The notes under the pieces: generated by a model
Database searches by the model: none
What the model saw: the letters and a program-made list of their open reading frames with translations, nothing else
What the model was told of the DNA's origin: nothing
Made by a program: the position numbers and the translations under genes
Source of the DNA: Verrucomicrobiota bacterium
GTDB lineage: Bacteria > Verrucomicrobiota > Verrucomicrobiia > Limisphaerales > JAEYXS01
Reading direction: 5' to 3'
NCBI GenBank assembly: GCA_030834415.1
Contig: JAURFH010000010.1
Span: 1-39,060, forward strand
Length of the DNA stretch: 39,060 nt
Shown here: positions 7,738 to 16,957 of the stretch, in pieces
Layout of the letters: each line of letters opens with the position of its first letter
Position numbering within the stretch: the stretch's first letter is position 1

Positions 7738-10200
7738 ATGTCTGTCATTGTGCCAGTCTTGAAACGATTCCTGTTGGCCTTGGGGTTGTGCCTGATGGCG
7801 TCCTCCGGCGTTTCCCAGGCGGCGGAGCCCACCTCAGCGGAACTGGATTTTTTTGAGAAGAAGATACGGCCCATCATCATTGAAAAATGTTACAAGTGTC
7901 ATAGCAGCATGGAGAAGGTGAAGGGCGGTCTAAGTTTGGAGACACGGGAAGATTTGCTCAAGGGCGGGGATACGGGACCGGCTATTGAACCGGGCGATCC
8001 GGACAAGAGCCGGTTGATCGAAGCCGTGCGGTATAAGAACCGGGACCTGCAGATGCCGCCCAAGAATCAATTGAGTCCAGAGCAAGTGCGTGATCTGGAG
8101 ACGTGGGTGAAGATGGGCGCACCCGATCCGCGCGTGAAAACAGCCCAAGCCGCGCCCGTCAAACACGGCATGGATCTTATGGAAGGGCGCAAGTTCTGGT
8201 CGTTTCAACCGCTGGCCAAGCCGATGCCACCAACCGTGAAGAAGACTGCTTGGGTGCAGTCTCCAATAGACGCATTCATTCTCGCGAAGTTGGAAGAGAA
8301 GCGGCTCAAGCCGGCGGCTCCGGCAGACAAGCGGGCGCTGCTTCGCCGCGCCACGTTTGATCTCACCGGTCTGCCGCCGAAGCCGGCGGAGATTGAAGCC
8401 TTTCTCAAGGACAAGTCGCCGGATGCTTTCGCCAAGGTCGTTGAACGCTTGCTGGCTTCGCCGCAATACGGGGAGCGGTGGGGGCGACATTGGCTGGATG
8501 TGGCGCGGTATGCGGATTCGAACGGGCTGGATGAGAACGTCGCCTTTGGCAATGCCTGGCGTTACCGCGATTACGTGATCAATGCCTTCAATCGCGACAA
8601 GCCATACGATCAATTCGTGATGGAGCAACTGGCTGGGGACTTGTTGCCGAAAACTGATGAGATGGCGGTGATGCATGAGCGGCTGACCGCCCTGGGTTTT
8701 CTTAGCATGGGGCCGAAGTTACTGGCGGAGGCGGACAAGGTGAAGCTGGAGATGGACATGATCGACGAGCAGATCGAGACGATGGGCCGCACGTTTCTGG
8801 GTTCTACGCTGGGTTGTGCACGCTGCCATGATCACAAGTTCGACCCGGTGACGACGGAGGATTACTATGCGCTGGCGGCGATCTTCAAGAGCACGCACAC
8901 GATGGATGACTGGAAGACGCTCGCGAAATGGCATGAGCCCGTGGTGGCGTTGCCGGAGGATTATCGCGCGAAGGAAGCTTACGAACAGAAGATTGCGGCC
9001 CATAAGCTCTCGATCACGAATTTCATAACTGTGGCCAACAAAGAATTGCTGGTCACGCTCAAGACGAACACGCTGCCGAAGGCACCGGAAAAAATGTATC
9101 CGACGAATACGGTAGCGGAGTTGACGAAGCTGCGGGCGGACTTGAAGAGGCTGGAAGAAGACATGCCGGAACTGCCCAGCACGATGGGGGTCATGGATGG
9201 GACGAACATAGTGAAGACGTTGCCAGTGCATATCCGCGGGAGCCATTTGGCGCTGGGCAAACCTGTTCCTCGCGGAGTGCCGCAGGTGATGACTATTTCT
9301 ACGCGTCCGCAGTTCAGTGAGCGGCAGAGCGGGCGATTGGAACTGGCGCGCTGGCTGACCGATCCGGAGCATCCGTTGACGGCACGGGTGATGGTGAACC
9401 GTATCTGGCGCTGGCATTTCGGCCAGGGGCTGGTGACGAGCACGGACAATTTCGGGGTGCTAGGCGATCGTCCTTCTCACCCGGAGCTGCTCGACTGGCT
9501 GGCGCGGCGGTTCATCGCCGAGGGATGGAGTGTGAAGGCGATGCACCGGTTGGTGATGCTCTCCAGCACTTACCAAATGGAGGCCAATGCCTTGCAAGGG
9601 AACAGTCATGCCGATGCGGAGAACCGGCTGCTGGCGCACTTTCCCTTGCGTCGGTTGGAAGCGGAAGAGATCCGGGATGCGTTGCTGGCGATGGCGGGTT
9701 CACTGGATTTGACGATGGGTGGCAAGACCATTCCGTTGAAGAACCGGGAGTTTGTCTTCAACCATACTTCCAAAGATGCCACCACGTATGACAGCCCGCG
9801 CCGGGCGGTGTATCTGCCCATCATCCGGAACCATCTTTACGATCTGTTCGAGCAGTTCGATTACCCGGACCCGGCGGTGCCGAATGGGAACCGCAGTGCC
9901 ACGGTGGTCGCGCCGCAAGCGTTGCTGATGATGAACAGCGAGCTGGTGAGCAAAGCGGCGACGCAGTTCGCGGAGCAGTTGCTGGCGGACCAGGGTGCGT
10001 CTGAGGCGAGGCGGCTTGATGCTGCTTACGTAAAGGCGTATGGGCGGCTGCCTTCAGCAGCGGAGCGGAAGCGCGCAGAGCGTTTCCTGAGCGGGCTTTT
10101 AGGCGAGACCGGCAAAGACAAGGCGGCGGCGCGGCGCGCAGCCTGGACAGCGTTGTGCCAGACTTTGCTGGCGGCGAACGAATTCATTTACCTGAACTGA
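7738..10200 (+). CDS. DUF1549/DUF1553 (PSD1, planctomycete cytochrome c domain) protein
   Basis: Signal peptide; two CxxCH motifs (CYKCH, CARCH); RWGRHWLDVARYADSNG, LARWLTDPEHPLTARVMVNRIWRWHFGQGLV, RLEAEEIRDALL motifs. Confidence 0.92.
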   Translation: MSVIVPVLKRFLLALGLCLMASSGVSQAAEPTSAELDFFEKKIRPIIIEKCYKCHSSMEKVKGGLSLETREDLLKGGDTGPAIEPGDPDKSRLIEAVRYKNRDLQMPPKNQLSPEQVRDLETWVKMGAPDPRVKTAQAAPVKHGMDLMEGRKFWSFQPLAKPMPPTVKKTAWVQSPIDAFILAKLEEKRLKPAAPADKRALLRRATFDLTGLPPKPAEIEAFLKDKSPDAFAKVVERLLASPQYGERWGRHWLDVARYADSNGLDENVAFGNAWRYRDYVINAFNRDKPYDQFVMEQLAGDLLPKTDEMAVMHERLTALGFLSMGPKLLAEADKVKLEMDMIDEQIETMGRTFLGSTLGCARCHDHKFDPVTTEDYYALAAIFKSTHTMDDWKTLAKWHEPVVALPEDYRAKEAYEQKIAAHKLSITNFITVANKELLVTLKTNTLPKAPEKMYPTNTVAELTKLRADLKRLEEDMPELPSTMGVMDGTNIVKTLPVHIRGSHLALGKPVPRGVPQVMTISTRPQFSERQSGRLELARWLTDPEHPLTARVMVNRIWRWHFGQGLVTSTDNFGVLGDRPSHPELLDWLARRFIAEGWSVKAMHRLVMLSSTYQMEANALQGNSHADAENRLLAHFPLRRLEAEEIRDALLAMAGSLDLTMGGKTIPLKNREFVFNHTSKDATTYDSPRRAVYLPIIRNHLYDLFEQFDYPDPAVPNGNRSATVVAPQALLMMNSELVSKAATQFAEQLLADQGASEARRLDAAYVKAYGRLPSAAERKRAERFLSGLLGETGKDKAAARRAAWTALCQTLLAANEFIYLN

Positions 10201-10204
10201 ACCC

Positions 10205-11635
10205 ATGAGCATGCCAGATCTCATTTCCGGCCCGCCGATGTCACGGCGGCGGATGTTGCAGCAGTCAGCGGCGGGATTTGGCTGGCTGGCGGCATCAGCC
10301 TTCATGGCGCAGGCAGGTGAAAATGGGACAGCCGCCGATCCGCTGGCGCCCAAGCAGCCACATTTTCAGCCACGGGCAAAACGGATGATTTTCCTGTTCA
10401 TGAAGGGCGGGCCTTCCCACGTGGACACCTTTGATCCCAAACCGCTGCTGGATCGTGATGATGGCAAACCTTTTCCGGGGGAGAAGCCGCGCGTGCAGTT
10501 CGCGCCGACGAGCGAATTGCTCAAGTCACCATGGAAATTTAAAAACTATGGCAGGAGCGGATTGCCAGTGAGCGATCTGTTTCCGCATGTGGCACGCTGC
10601 GTGGATGACCTGTGCATCATCCGCTCGCTGCACGGCACCAACGCGGCCCATGGCGGGGCGGTGCTGAAGCTCCATACAGGCAGTGATAATTTTGTCCGGC
10701 CGAGCATGGGCTCGTGGATCACTTACGGACTGGGTTCGGAGAATCAGAATCTGCCGGGGTTCATCACCATTTGTCCGACGTTTGCGCATGGGGGGGCGAA
10801 CAATTGGGGCGCGGCATTCCTGCCCGCTGCTTATCAGGGCACACCATTAGGCAACGCCACAGTGCCAGCGCGTGAAGTGGCGGTGCGACATATCCGCAAT
10901 TCCCGACTGACGCCCGCACAGCAACGCGCGCAGATTGATTTGATCGGCCAGATGAATCGCGATCACCTGAGGCACACGGGGCCAAATCTGGCTCTGGAAG
11001 GACGGTTGAATTCCTTTGAGCTCGCCTTCCGCATGCAGATGGCGATGCCGGAGGCGCAAGATATTTCCGGTGAATCCGAGGCTACCCGGAAGCTCTATGG
11101 TCTGGATGACAAGGTGACGGAAAACTTCGGCCGGCAATGTCTGCTGGCGCGGCGGTTTGCGGAGCGTGGGGTGCGTTTCATCCAAGTGACGCATAGTGAT
11201 GGCGAGGTGCAGTGGGATCAGCATGGGAACCTGCGCAAGGGGCATGCTAAGAATGCGATGGAGGTGGACAAGCCGATCGCAGGGCTGCTGGCTGATTTGA
11301 AAGCGACCGGTTTGCTGGAGGATACGCTAGTGATCTGGGGTGGTGAGTTCGGGAGAACGCCGACGGCGCAGGGCGGGCCAGATGGGCGTGATCACAATCC
11401 CGAAGGTTTCACGATGTGGCTGGCGGGGGCGGGTGTGAAGGCGGGCACGGCCTATGGCGCTACGGATGACTACGGCTGGTTTGCGACGGAGAACAAGGTG
11501 CATCTGCATGACCTGCACGCGACCATTCTGGCAATGCTAGGATTGGATCATGAGCGGCTCACTTATCAACATGCCGGGCGGAACTTCCGGCTAACAGACG
11601 TGAGCGGGCATGTGGTGACGGACATTTTTGCTTAG
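10205..11635 (+). CDS. DUF1501 domain-containing protein (sulfatase/alkaline-phosphatase-fold-like)
   Basis: MSRRRMLQQSAAGFGWLAASAF Tat-like leader; MIFLFMKGGPSHVDTFDPKP, LVIWGGEFGRTPTAQGGPDGRDHNPEGFTMWLAGAGVKAG motifs. Confidence 0.92.
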   Translation: MSMPDLISGPPMSRRRMLQQSAAGFGWLAASAFMAQAGENGTAADPLAPKQPHFQPRAKRMIFLFMKGGPSHVDTFDPKPLLDRDDGKPFPGEKPRVQFAPTSELLKSPWKFKNYGRSGLPVSDLFPHVARCVDDLCIIRSLHGTNAAHGGAVLKLHTGSDNFVRPSMGSWITYGLGSENQNLPGFITICPTFAHGGANNWGAAFLPAAYQGTPLGNATVPAREVAVRHIRNSRLTPAQQRAQIDLIGQMNRDHLRHTGPNLALEGRLNSFELAFRMQMAMPEAQDISGESEATRKLYGLDDKVTENFGRQCLLARRFAERGVRFIQVTHSDGEVQWDQHGNLRKGHAKNAMEVDKPIAGLLADLKATGLLEDTLVIWGGEFGRTPTAQGGPDGRDHNPEGFTMWLAGAGVKAGTAYGATDDYGWFATENKVHLHDLHATILAMLGLDHERLTYQHAGRNFRLTDVSGHVVTDIFA

Positions 11636-11641
11636 AACTCC

Positions 11642-12189
11642 TCAGTAGCTCACGCGCTGAGGGTTGGCCGCATAAAGCTTCAGCTCCTGTAACGCCTCCG
11701 GCCCGAGCAGCTGGACCAAGGGCAGCTTGCGCTCGTCCCGCGGCTTACCCAGTTCTCATAGATCAACCGGTCATCGAAACCCGCTGCTGCTGCCTCCTGA
11801 ATGCTGAATCCGTAGAAAACCCGCGCCAACCGCGCCCAATAACTGGCGCTAAGACACATCGGACACGGCTCGCCACTGCTGTAAAGCGTGCAGCCTTGGA
11901 GTCCGAAGCTCCTGAGCTTCTGACCGGCCGCACGGATTGCCACCACTTCCCCATGCGCCGTCGGATCATTCTCCGCGATGACCCGGTTCCAGCCTTCAGC
12001 GATGATTTTGTCGTCCTTGACGATCACCGCTCCGAACGGCCCGCCATCCCCTGCCTCCGCCCCCTTACGTCCCAGCTCAATCGCCCGCCGCATAAATCGC
12101 TCCGCCTTTTCCACGTCGAAGCCCGCCGGGGCGGCCTCCAGACTGGACCGGGAAACTTTGCCATGTCGTATCATCAGTTGCTCCCACAC
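11642..12189 (-). pseudogene. guaD: Guanine-deaminase-like nucleoside deaminase with C-terminal frameshift
   Basis: HGEVVAIRAAG, EPCPMCLSASYWAR, AGFDDRLIYE motifs. After IYE at about 11754-11757 the expected C-terminus ELGKPRDERKLPLVQLLGPEALQELKLYAANPQRVSY* continues in another frame to a stop at 11642-11644. Confidence 0.75.
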
Positions 12190-12192
12190 GCC

Positions 12193-12630
12193 TCAGACTC
12201 CGATATCCTCGTTCCACAGCACCGGATTCGCTTTGATAAAGGCCCGCATTAGCGCCACACAAGTCTCATCCTGCAAGACCTCGACTTGGACGCCGCGCGA
12301 GCGCAGCAATGCCTCTTCACCCATGAAAGTAAGATTTTCACCCACCACAACCTTGGGGATGCCATATAGCAGGATCGCACCGCTGCACATCGCGCACGGC
12401 GACAACGTGGTATAGAGCAAAGCCTCCCGATAAACACTGGCCGGCTGGCGGCCGGCATTTTCAAACGCATCCATCTCTCCATGCAAGATGGCGCTGTTTT
12501 TCTGAATCCGGCGATTATGCCCGCGCCCGATGATCCGCCCTTGGTGAACGATCACCGAGCCAATCGGGATACCACCTTCGGCCAGGCCCTGCCGGGCCTC
12601 ATCGATTGCCGCCTGCAGATAGGGATTCAT
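12193..12630 (-). CDS. Nucleoside deaminase resembling yeast-type cytosine deaminase (FCY1-like)
   Basis: GGIPIGSVIV, RGHNRRIQKNSAILHGEM, LYTTLSPCAMCSGAILLYGIPKVVVGENLTF, terminal LWNEDIGV; closely parallels the FCY1 motif order. Confidence 0.85.
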   Translation of the reverse strand: MNPYLQAAIDEARQGLAEGGIPIGSVIVHQGRIIGRGHNRRIQKNSAILHGEMDAFENAGRQPASVYREALLYTTLSPCAMCSGAILLYGIPKVVVGENLTFMGEEALLRSRGVQVEVLQDETCVALMRAFIKANPVLWNEDIGV

Positions 12631-12799
12631 GCCGTCTTCTTCCTGCTTGGATTCCCTTTTATCGCAGGTTCACCTCCGTGAGGCAAGGTGCCTTGCTCAT
12701 CAACTTTCGAGTGAAACCTGTTCCTGAGCCCGTTTCAGCCCGTTGTTGCCCAGCAGCGACGTTTGCTCTAGGCTCATTACCCTTGAACCCATTGTGTCT

Positions 12800-14263
12800 A
12801 TGAAGCTCCTGCAACTGCTCTGCCTTTCGTTGTTCTGCGTCCTCCCCCTTCAAGCCAGAGTCGTCCCGGGCCGCTACGACATGGCCACGGTGCGCGATGC
12901 CTCCACGTTGGAAACGCGGATCATTGAAGACTGGCATCCATGGTCGAAAGACGCAGCCGTCCGCCAGAAGCTCATAGAGATCAACATCGGTGAATGGTGG
13001 CCAGGACAGAAGGTACGCCTCCCCGTGACCCTGTTCGCTCCTGCGACGGGCGGCCCCTGCCGTCACCTCATCGTCGGCAATTCCGGCGCGGAATTGAAGG
13101 CGGCCTCGCCGACCGCAGCAATGCTTCGACTTGTGAAGGAGAACGGTGTGGGCGTGGCCCTCATCGGCATGACGACGATAGATGCCATGGAACCGGTCGG
13201 AAAACTCGACATCGGCATGAAGGCTCATTTCTTGCAGACCAAGGACGCGCGCTACACCCCGGCGTGGATCTGGGGCCTAAGTGACATGCGCGCCCTCACT
13301 GCCGCGATGGCCGAACCGACCGTGTTCCAGCCGGTGAAAGTGCTTGTCACTGGTGCTTCCAAACGCGGTGTGGGCGCCGCAGCCGCAGCCATAGCCGATG
13401 ACCGTTTCACCGCCGTCCTGCCCGTCGTCGCCCCCATCATCGACCCGCCCGGCGGCCCTTACGTGGAAGGCCTGCGCCCCGCGGAGCTCACCCGGGCGAA
13501 CGATAAATTTCTCCTCGACCTCGGCGCGGGCCGCATCACCAACGCCCCGGCCACAGCGGTTGATGTCCTTGTCTCCCGCGATCGCATCCGCGCCGCCGAA
13601 CGCATCACCTTGGAAGAGGCACGTGCGGCTGGCTGGAGCAAAAAGGAGATAGATGACGCCTGCACGCTGGCCTGGGAAGTCTGCCGTCTCACGAACTACC
13701 TGCCCGCCCTGAAAAAGCGTGGTCTGGAAATCTTTTATATCGAAGGCTCCAACGACAACGTCAGCCCAGGTCTGCTCGAACTGGGCCGTCGCTTTCCGCA
13801 ATTGCCCATCAGCGTGATCCCCGGAGGCCAGCATGGAGGAGCGAAAACGGCCGGTTTCCTCAAGCAAGTCGGCTCGTTGCCGGAAGTCGATGCGACGCTG
13901 TATGCCTTCGCCCAGCATCATTTCTTGGGAGCCCGTCCGATGATCACGCCACCCCACGTAACCCACCGCTGGGACAAGTCATCACGTTGCCTGCAAGTCA
14001 CGGTTACTTTCCCGGATAAAGCCGAACCGCAGAAAAACGAACTCTGGTGGTCCATCAACCGCCAGCCAGACTACACACATGCGATGGAATACGATATCTG
14101 GCAATCCACCCCGCTGCGCCAGACCGGCCCCGCCACCTTCACTGGTGAAACGGTCCTGCCGTCCGACCCGGCCACGCTCAATTTCGTCACCGTGCACCAA
14201 CACACCACGAACGGCTCCACGCTGACACTTTCCAGCCCCTACCTGAGCGCTAAAACTAAGTAG
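12800..14263 (+). CDS. PhoPQ-activated pathogenicity-related (PqaA-type) protein, alpha/beta-hydrolase fold
   Basis: Signal peptide MKLLQLLCLSLFCVLPLQA; VKVLVTGASKRGVGAAAAAIADDRFTAVLPVVAPIIDP (SKRG nucleophile region). Confidence 0.7.
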   Translation: MKLLQLLCLSLFCVLPLQARVVPGRYDMATVRDASTLETRIIEDWHPWSKDAAVRQKLIEINIGEWWPGQKVRLPVTLFAPATGGPCRHLIVGNSGAELKAASPTAAMLRLVKENGVGVALIGMTTIDAMEPVGKLDIGMKAHFLQTKDARYTPAWIWGLSDMRALTAAMAEPTVFQPVKVLVTGASKRGVGAAAAAIADDRFTAVLPVVAPIIDPPGGPYVEGLRPAELTRANDKFLLDLGAGRITNAPATAVDVLVSRDRIRAAERITLEEARAAGWSKKEIDDACTLAWEVCRLTNYLPALKKRGLEIFYIEGSNDNVSPGLLELGRRFPQLPISVIPGGQHGGAKTAGFLKQVGSLPEVDATLYAFAQHHFLGARPMITPPHVTHRWDKSSRCLQVTVTFPDKAEPQKNELWWSINRQPDYTHAMEYDIWQSTPLRQTGPATFTGETVLPSDPATLNFVTVHQHTTNGSTLTLSSPYLSAKTK

Positions 14264-14941
14264 GAACGACACGCGACTCTTTTTAAAAAGTCTGAAAACA
14301 GCAGTCCCCCAACCTCACCATTATCAAACAAAGAAACAACAACCTCCAAGTTTAGGGGCGTTCATCCTAGTGTAAGCCATTAATAAACAAAGCAGCCTTT
14401 GATATTTGCGGAAACGAGGACTTTATGTCCTTCACGCTGGTCTTTCATTCCTCTGTTCCATTCTTGAGGCCCAGACTAACTCTCGCGCATCTGGATACGG
14501 CTGCATATGCTCATCTGTGTTTGGTGTGGACGTTATGCCAAGCAGCTTAAATTGATGCATGAGGCGATGCCTCATCACGAGCAGTAAACCCATACGATTT
14601 CGACCAAATCGTTGCCCGCTGATGCCAAGGAACGCATAAAGCGGATCTTGCAGGACAAGGGCTGAGAGTATTAATGACTGTGGCGCTTGGTAGTCGTCAC
14701 TGGACGACTTATGTTTTGCTGAAATCTCAGGGTTTTCCAAAGGCTAGAAAACACATCTCTGCGGCAGGAATGCTGACGCCAAAATTTAAAGTGGGACACG
14801 CCCTGCTATGCTCGCACCTTGGTCTTCGTGAAGTGGGATTCCCATTTTCAAGTCCGTCACAAAGGCAAATGGATATCAAAAGTTAAGGTAATGTTGTTAG
14901 ATTTTCTGGGAATATCCTAAGCCTGTTCAGGTGCAGAGACT

Positions 14942-15015
14942 TGGAGCGGGTGAAGGGAATCGAACCCTCGTCTCAGCCTTGGGAAGGCCACATTCTACCA
15001 TTGAACCACACCCGC
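14942..15015 (-). tRNA. tRNA-Gly(CCC), CCA encoded
   Basis: Minus strand GCGGGTGTGGTTCAATGGTAGAATGTGGCCTTCCCAAGGCTGAGACGAGGGTTCGATTCCCTTCACCCGCTCCA. 7-bp acceptor stem, D loop AATGGTAG, anticodon loop TTCCCAA, T loop TTCGATT. Confidence 0.95.
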
Positions 15016-15152
15016 TTCCGGCTAACGGATGATTGGGTAGCAGCTTCCCCGTCTTCTGGCAATGCCCGTTTTTAAAGGAGCTGACTGTCACATATGACTA
15101 TGTGCTTTTCCATTGTGAGACGGGTGGTCTGTGCCTATATACAGCGCAACCT

Positions 15153-16079
15153 ATGCAACGACTGCTCGCACTCGCCACGAACCTCTTCCCCGTCTGGGTA
15201 GTGCTCGGTGGTGTGCTGGCGCTGGTGCATCCGCCGCTGTTCACGTGGTTCAATAACGCGATGGTGGTCGTCGGGCTGGCGGTGATCATGTTGGGGATGG
15301 GCATCACGCTGACATTCCAGGATTTCAAGGATGTGTTGAAGATGCCGCGCCCGATCGCGCTCGGGTTCATCGCCCAATTCACCATCATGCCATTCCTAGG
15401 TTGGGGTATCGGGAAGGTGCTCTCCCTGCCGACACCGCTCGCAGTGGGTTTGATTCTGGTCTCTTGTTGTCCGGGCGGAACGGCTTCCAACGTGGTGGCT
15501 TATCTGGCGCGGGCGAATGTAGCGCTCTCGGTCTTGATGACGATGTGCTCCACGTTTGGTGCGGTATTCATGACGCCACTGCTGACCGAAAAACTGGCGG
15601 GAACATTGGTGCCAGTGGATGCTTGGGGACTGTTCCTGAGCACGGTGCAAGTGGTGGTGCTGCCCGTCGTGTTGGGATTGCTGGCGAACCGTTACGCACC
15701 CAACCTGGTGGGAGCCGTGCAACCGATTGCCCCCTTAGTATCGGTGATCACGATCGCCCTGATCTGCGCGAGTATCATCGGGCAGAGCGCAGACGCGGTG
15801 AAGGCTTCGGCCGGGCCACTCTTGCTGGCGGTGTTCTTGTTGCACGCCTTTGGGTTCCTTTTTGGATATCTGGCAGCGAAGGTGTTTGGTTATGAGAAGC
15901 AGATTGCCCGGACGGTTTCCATCGAGGTAGGCATGCAGAATTCCGGGCTGGGTGTGGTCTTGGCGACCAAGCATTTCCCCAGCGAACCTTTGACCGCTGT
16001 CCCGTGCGCCATCTCGAGTGTGTTCCATTCGGTCATCGGCAGTGTGCTCGCCGGTATCTGGCGCTGGCGCGGGAATTGA
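15153..16079 (+). CDS. Bile acid:sodium symporter (BASS) family transporter
   Basis: MLGMGITLTFQDFKDVLKMPRPIALGFIAQFTIMPFLGW, VSCCPGGTASNVVAYLARANVALSV, SIEVGMQNSGLGVVLATKHF motifs. Confidence 0.9.
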   Translation: MQRLLALATNLFPVWVVLGGVLALVHPPLFTWFNNAMVVVGLAVIMLGMGITLTFQDFKDVLKMPRPIALGFIAQFTIMPFLGWGIGKVLSLPTPLAVGLILVSCCPGGTASNVVAYLARANVALSVLMTMCSTFGAVFMTPLLTEKLAGTLVPVDAWGLFLSTVQVVVLPVVLGLLANRYAPNLVGAVQPIAPLVSVITIALICASIIGQSADAVKASAGPLLLAVFLLHAFGFLFGYLAAKVFGYEKQIARTVSIEVGMQNSGLGVVLATKHFPSEPLTAVPCAISSVFHSVIGSVLAGIWRWRGN

Positions 16080-16117
16080 AGTTGGCCGTTTGACGGATTT
16101 GCTTACAAGATTTGGCC

Positions 16118-16939
16118 ATGGACGTTTACGAACATAACCGCGAGGCGTGGGATGCCCGGGTGCGGGAAAAGAAGCGGCACACCTCGGTGGCCTCAGAAGA
16201 GGATTTTCGCAATCCCCTGCTCGCGCTGGATCGCATCGGCTGGCTACCGCAACCGATCGCGGGCAAGCGGGTATTATGTCTCGCCAGCGGTGGCGGCCGC
16301 CAAGGACCGCTCTTTGCCGCCGTAGGAGCCATCACGACCGTAGTGGATATCAGCCCGGAGATGCTGAAGCAGGATGTGGAGGTGGCCAAGCAACGTGGGT
16401 TAAAACTGGATACGTTGGCGGCCTCGATGGATGACCTGTCGCAACTCAGTAGCGCCTCTTTCGATGTAGTGGTACAACCCGTGAGCACATGCTATGTGCC
16501 GGATATCCGGAAGGTTTACAACGAAGTGGGACGCGTCTTGAAACCGGGTGGCATGTACATGAGCAAGCATAAGCAGCCACTGAATTTGCAGGCGACGTTG
16601 AAGCCATCGCCCTACGGCTACGTGGTGCAGGAGGAGTATTACCGGCAGGGGCCGCTGCCGGAGACGGCACCAAGTGTTCATCGCGAGGCCGGCACGTTGG
16701 AGTTCGTGCATCGCTGGGGCGATATGCTGGGCGGATTGTGTCGCGCCGGTTTTCTCATCGAGGATGTGATCGAGCCGCGTTATACGGAGAAGGATGCCCC
16801 GCACGGCAGCTTTGGTCACCGCTCAGGTTTCATCCCACCCTACATCGAGATCAAGGCGCGACGACTGGAGACCAAGGTGGAGGATGGACCGAAATTATGG
16901 ACGCCTCAGATGGGCTTGGACAGTCTCCGTAACTTGTGA
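16118..16939 (+). CDS. Class I SAM-dependent methyltransferase
   Basis: MDVYEHNREAWDARV; VLCLASGGGRQGPLFAAVGAITTVVDISPEML; FDVVVQPVSTCYV; EVGRVLKPGGMY. Confidence 0.88.
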   Translation: MDVYEHNREAWDARVREKKRHTSVASEEDFRNPLLALDRIGWLPQPIAGKRVLCLASGGGRQGPLFAAVGAITTVVDISPEMLKQDVEVAKQRGLKLDTLAASMDDLSQLSSASFDVVVQPVSTCYVPDIRKVYNEVGRVLKPGGMYMSKHKQPLNLQATLKPSPYGYVVQEEYYRQGPLPETAPSVHREAGTLEFVHRWGDMLGGLCRAGFLIEDVIEPRYTEKDAPHGSFGHRSGFIPPYIEIKARRLETKVEDGPKLWTPQMGLDSLRNL

Positions 16940-16957
16940 GGACAGAACAGCTATCGC

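Noticed and set aside
7930-8676. 248-aa minus-strand ORF (and 8719..9417)
   Set aside because: Antisense to the DUF1549/DUF1553 gene; Arg/His-rich with no motifs.
13277-13966. 229-aa minus-strand ORF
   Set aside because: Antisense to the PqaA-like gene; Gly/Asp-rich shadow.
14281-14941. Small ORFs 14432..14740 (-) and 14674..14886 (+)
   Set aside because: They overlap on opposite strands, have no recognisable motif, and may be decayed sequence near the tRNA; not called.
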